NCBI RefSeq assembly: GCF_004322755.1
Contig: NZ_CP036401.1
Location: 1,922,001 to 1,986,000, forward strand
Reading direction: 5' to 3'
Length of the DNA stretch: 64,000 nt
Source: Pseudoduganella albidiflava
GTDB taxonomy: Bacteria; Pseudomonadota; Gammaproteobacteria; Burkholderiales; Burkholderiaceae_D
In this document: piece by piece, positions 62,014 to 64,000 of the stretch
Layout of the letters: every line of letters begins with the position of its first letter
How positions within the stretch are numbered: the first letter of the stretch is position 1
Translations under genes and position numbers: made by a program
The notes under the pieces: generated by a model
What the model was told of the DNA's origin: nothing
Database searches by the model: none
The model's input: only the letters and a program-made list of their open reading frames with translations

Positions 62014-64000
62014 ATGCCCAAGATTCCCGCCTCGTTCCGTCGCCGCAGCCTGCCCCGCCTTGTCCAATTGAGCCTCGCCGTGCTGGCATTGCACGCGGGC
62101 GCCCAGGAACTGGGCATTCCGCAGGCGTCCGACATGCAGCAGCGCCAGGCGCAGGCCAATGCCGGCGCCAACGCGCCGGTGTTCCTGATGACGGCGGTGC
62201 CGCTGTCGGCGGACGGGAAATTCAGCGTGTACTCGTCCAGCGATGGCGTGACGTTCACCACGCTCGCTTCGGAGGCGCATGCGCCGGGCGGCGCCGCGCT
62301 GGCCGATCCATCGATCGTGCGGCACGAAGGTCAATACTATGCCGTCTACGCGCACGGCGGTGGCCTGGGCATCGCCCGTTCGCCCGACCTGAAGAAGTGG
62401 GAAACCTTGCGCACGGCCCCGCTGGCACTGGCCGGCGGGGCGAAGCCGTCGGCGCCACGCTGGGTGCGCGATGCGGACGGCGCGCTCAAAGTGGTGGTGG
62501 CGGCGGGCACGGCAACCTTCATCGTCGCGCCGGATGCCGGCTTCACCACCTGGTCGGCGCCACAGGCCGTGCAAGGCCTCGCGGGCGGCGCGTCGATCGT
62601 CGCCACCGAAGGCGGCTACACGGCGCTGCTGCGCAATGCTTCGAGCGGCGCGCTGGAAGTGGCCACCGCGAAGACGCTGGCGGGGCCGTGGGCCGTGCAG
62701 CAGGGTGGCGGCCCGGGCGCATCGTCCGGTGGCCAGTCGCTGGTGAAACTGGCCGACGGCACCTGGCGCGCCTATTTCGCCGATGCCGGCGGCCTGCAGT
62801 ACTGGTATGCGGACAGCCGCGACCTGCGCACCTGGTCGCCGAAGGCGCAGGTGGGCGGCGTGTCCGGCATGGTCGGCAACGCATCGGTCATCCCGGAAGA
62901 ACGCAAGGCGTTCGCGGCGGCCACGAAGCCGAAAGGCCAGCCGAAAAAAGTGTCGTGGGACGAGCATTCGCTGATGGTCGACGGCAAGCGCATCGTCGTC
63001 TGGTCCGGCGAAGTGCACCCGTTCCGGCTGCCCAGCCCCTCGCTGTGGCGCGACGTGATCCAGAAGATGAAGGCGGTCGGCTTCAACGGCATCGCCTTCT
63101 ACTTCGACTGGGGCTACCACTCGCCGGCGCCGGGCGTGTACGACTTCAACGGCATCCGCAACGTGGAGCGGGCGATCGAGATCGCCGAGGAAGAGGGCAT
63201 GTACATCATCGCCCGCACCGGCCCGTACGTGAACGCGGAGCTGACCGGCGGCGGCTATCCGGGCTGGATGTTCCGCAACCGCGGCGAGGCGCGCACCGAC
63301 GATCCAGCCTACCTGGCCGCGGCGGATGAATGGATGACGCAGATTAACGCGATCATCGCGCGCCACCAGATCACCACCGGCGGCGGCAACATCATCGCCT
63401 ACCAGCTGGAAAACGAACTGGGCAAGGTGGAACCGAAGCACGTGCGGCAGATGGAACACCTGGCGAAGAAGGCCCGCGCCGACGGCATCACGGTGCCGTT
63501 CTTCCACAACGCGGCCGGCCGCCTGCCCGACTGGGCGCCGAAGGATTCCGCGGCGCCGTGGGCCAACAAGGGCCCCACCGACATCTACGCGTTCGACGGC
63601 TACCCGGGCGGCAGCTGCAACGTGTTCGCCGATCCGTCCGGTCCGAACAAGGCGCCGGACTGGGGTATCTATGCGCAGCCGGGGCCGAAGGCGGGCGCCC
63701 TGACATCGCCGAAGACGCCCGGCTTCGCGGCCGAACTGGGCGCCGGCTGGTTCGACTACTGGGGTTCGAACGGCACCTACGAGTGCACCGCCGAGCGCCA
63801 GGGCAAGGGCTTCCAGCGGGTGTTCTACGGCACCAACCTGATCAACCGGATCACCATCCACAATGTCTACATGACGTTCGGCGGCACCTCGTGGGGCTGG
63901 CTGGCGGGCCCGGTGGTGTACACGTCCTACGATTACGGCGCGCCGATCTCGGAAGACCGCGGCCTGCGGCCGAAGGCGCTGGCGCTGAAGCAGCAGGGCA
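62014..64000 (+). CDS. Beta-galactosidase GH35 with N-terminal GH43-like propeller segment (partial, runs off the end)
   Basis: From the ATG at 62014, 662 codons are visible without a stop; the C-terminus is beyond the window. A signal-like leader (LVQLSLAVLALHAGAQ) opens the protein. Residues 55-290 look like a propeller (FSVYSSSDGVTFTTL, ADPSIVRHEGQYYAVYA, IARSPDLKKWETL), as in GH43 or sialidase-type proteins. From about 315 it is GH35: GEVHPFRLP, RTGPYVNAEL, the acid E468 in AYQLENELG, and the nucleophile E574 in FAAELGAGWFDYWG. It should release galactose from pectin side chains. The fused propeller is unusual. Confidence 0.88.
   Translation, partial: MPKIPASFRRRSLPRLVQLSLAVLALHAGAQELGIPQASDMQQRQAQANAGANAPVFLMTAVPLSADGKFSVYSSSDGVTFTTLASEAHAPGGAALADPSIVRHEGQYYAVYAHGGGLGIARSPDLKKWETLRTAPLALAGGAKPSAPRWVRDADGALKVVVAAGTATFIVAPDAGFTTWSAPQAVQGLAGGASIVATEGGYTALLRNASSGALEVATAKTLAGPWAVQQGGGPGASSGGQSLVKLADGTWRAYFADAGGLQYWYADSRDLRTWSPKAQVGGVSGMVGNASVIPEERKAFAAATKPKGQPKKVSWDEHSLMVDGKRIVVWSGEVHPFRLPSPSLWRDVIQKMKAVGFNGIAFYFDWGYHSPAPGVYDFNGIRNVERAIEIAEEEGMYIIARTGPYVNAELTGGGYPGWMFRNRGEARTDDPAYLAAADEWMTQINAIIARHQITTGGGNIIAYQLENELGKVEPKHVRQMEHLAKKARADGITVPFFHNAAGRLPDWAPKDSAAPWANKGPTDIYAFDGYPGGSCNVFADPSGPNKAPDWGIYAQPGPKAGALTSPKTPGFAAELGAGWFDYWGSNGTYECTAERQGKGFQRVFYGTNLINRITIHNVYMTFGGTSWGWLAGPVVYTSYDYGAPISEDRGLRPKALALKQQG

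Noticed and set aside
1..64000. tRNA, rRNA, prophage or insertion sequence genes
   Set aside because: No transposase, integrase, phage structural gene, or tRNA/rRNA-like sequence was recognised anywhere in the window.

Overview
The window is about two-thirds G+C, densely coded and chromosomal in character. A PEP-CTERM protein, a MipA/OmpV porin-like protein, many TonB-dependent receptor and polysaccharide-lyase-type genes, and a recurring GGGGTCAGACCC-type palindromic repeat suggest a betaproteobacterium of the Oxalobacteraceae (Massilia/Duganella/Telluria group). This placement is inference; there is no rRNA or tRNA gene to confirm it.

Layout. 1-13.9 kb: end of a glutathione S-transferase, a DUF5060 glycosidase-like protein, an acyltransferase, a lone type IV pilin-like protein, a MipA/OmpV protein, a formylglycine-generating enzyme (FGE) facing the sulfatase it probably activates, an MscS channel, a glutathione peroxidase, a nucleoside-recognition membrane protein, and an aldehyde dehydrogenase-DUF779 pair. 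14.0-18.9 kb: a metal/sulfur uptake block (DUF4198, YeeE/YedE, MerC, TonB receptor) with two Fur-box-like operators. 19.2-22.1 kb: a looser, partly lower-GC stretch with a small orphan protein, a diguanylate cyclase and a GNAT acetyltransferase. 22.2-30.9 kb: envelope functions (UppP, ExoD, TerC-CBS), ArfB ribosome rescue, an AI-2E family exporter, a thioredoxin-like protein, a PEP-CTERM protein and a sterol-desaturase-family protein.

30.9-39.6 kb is the most unusual part: a minus-strand cassette of alpha/beta hydrolase, caspase-like/VMAP-C protein, MoxR AAA+ ATPase and a 1221-residue protein joining a SAV_2336/vWA-like module to a DUF4062-like (TIR-like) domain and a SLOG nucleotide-binding domain. 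It resembles the NTP-dependent MoxR-vWA-VMAP conflict systems, but the vWA partner has lost its metal-binding motif and gained a nucleotide-sensing tail. Palindromic repeat elements sit in its gaps and a 36-bp minisatellite precedes it.

39.6-49.3 kb: two tandem alkaline phosphatases behind a Pho-box promoter, small membrane proteins, a ThuA-domain protein, a CPA2 antiporter, a KfrA-like DNA-binding protein and an orphan PoNi-type immunity protein. 49.4-64 kb: a pectin/rhamnogalacturonan utilisation locus (SGNH esterase with SLH repeats, GH105, GH43, TonB receptor, pectin methylesterase, metallo-hydrolase, GlxA-type regulator, and a GH35 beta-galactosidase running off the end). The divergent receptor and pectinesterase share an intergenic region carrying four copies of a GntR-like 11-mer operator in two equally spaced pairs.
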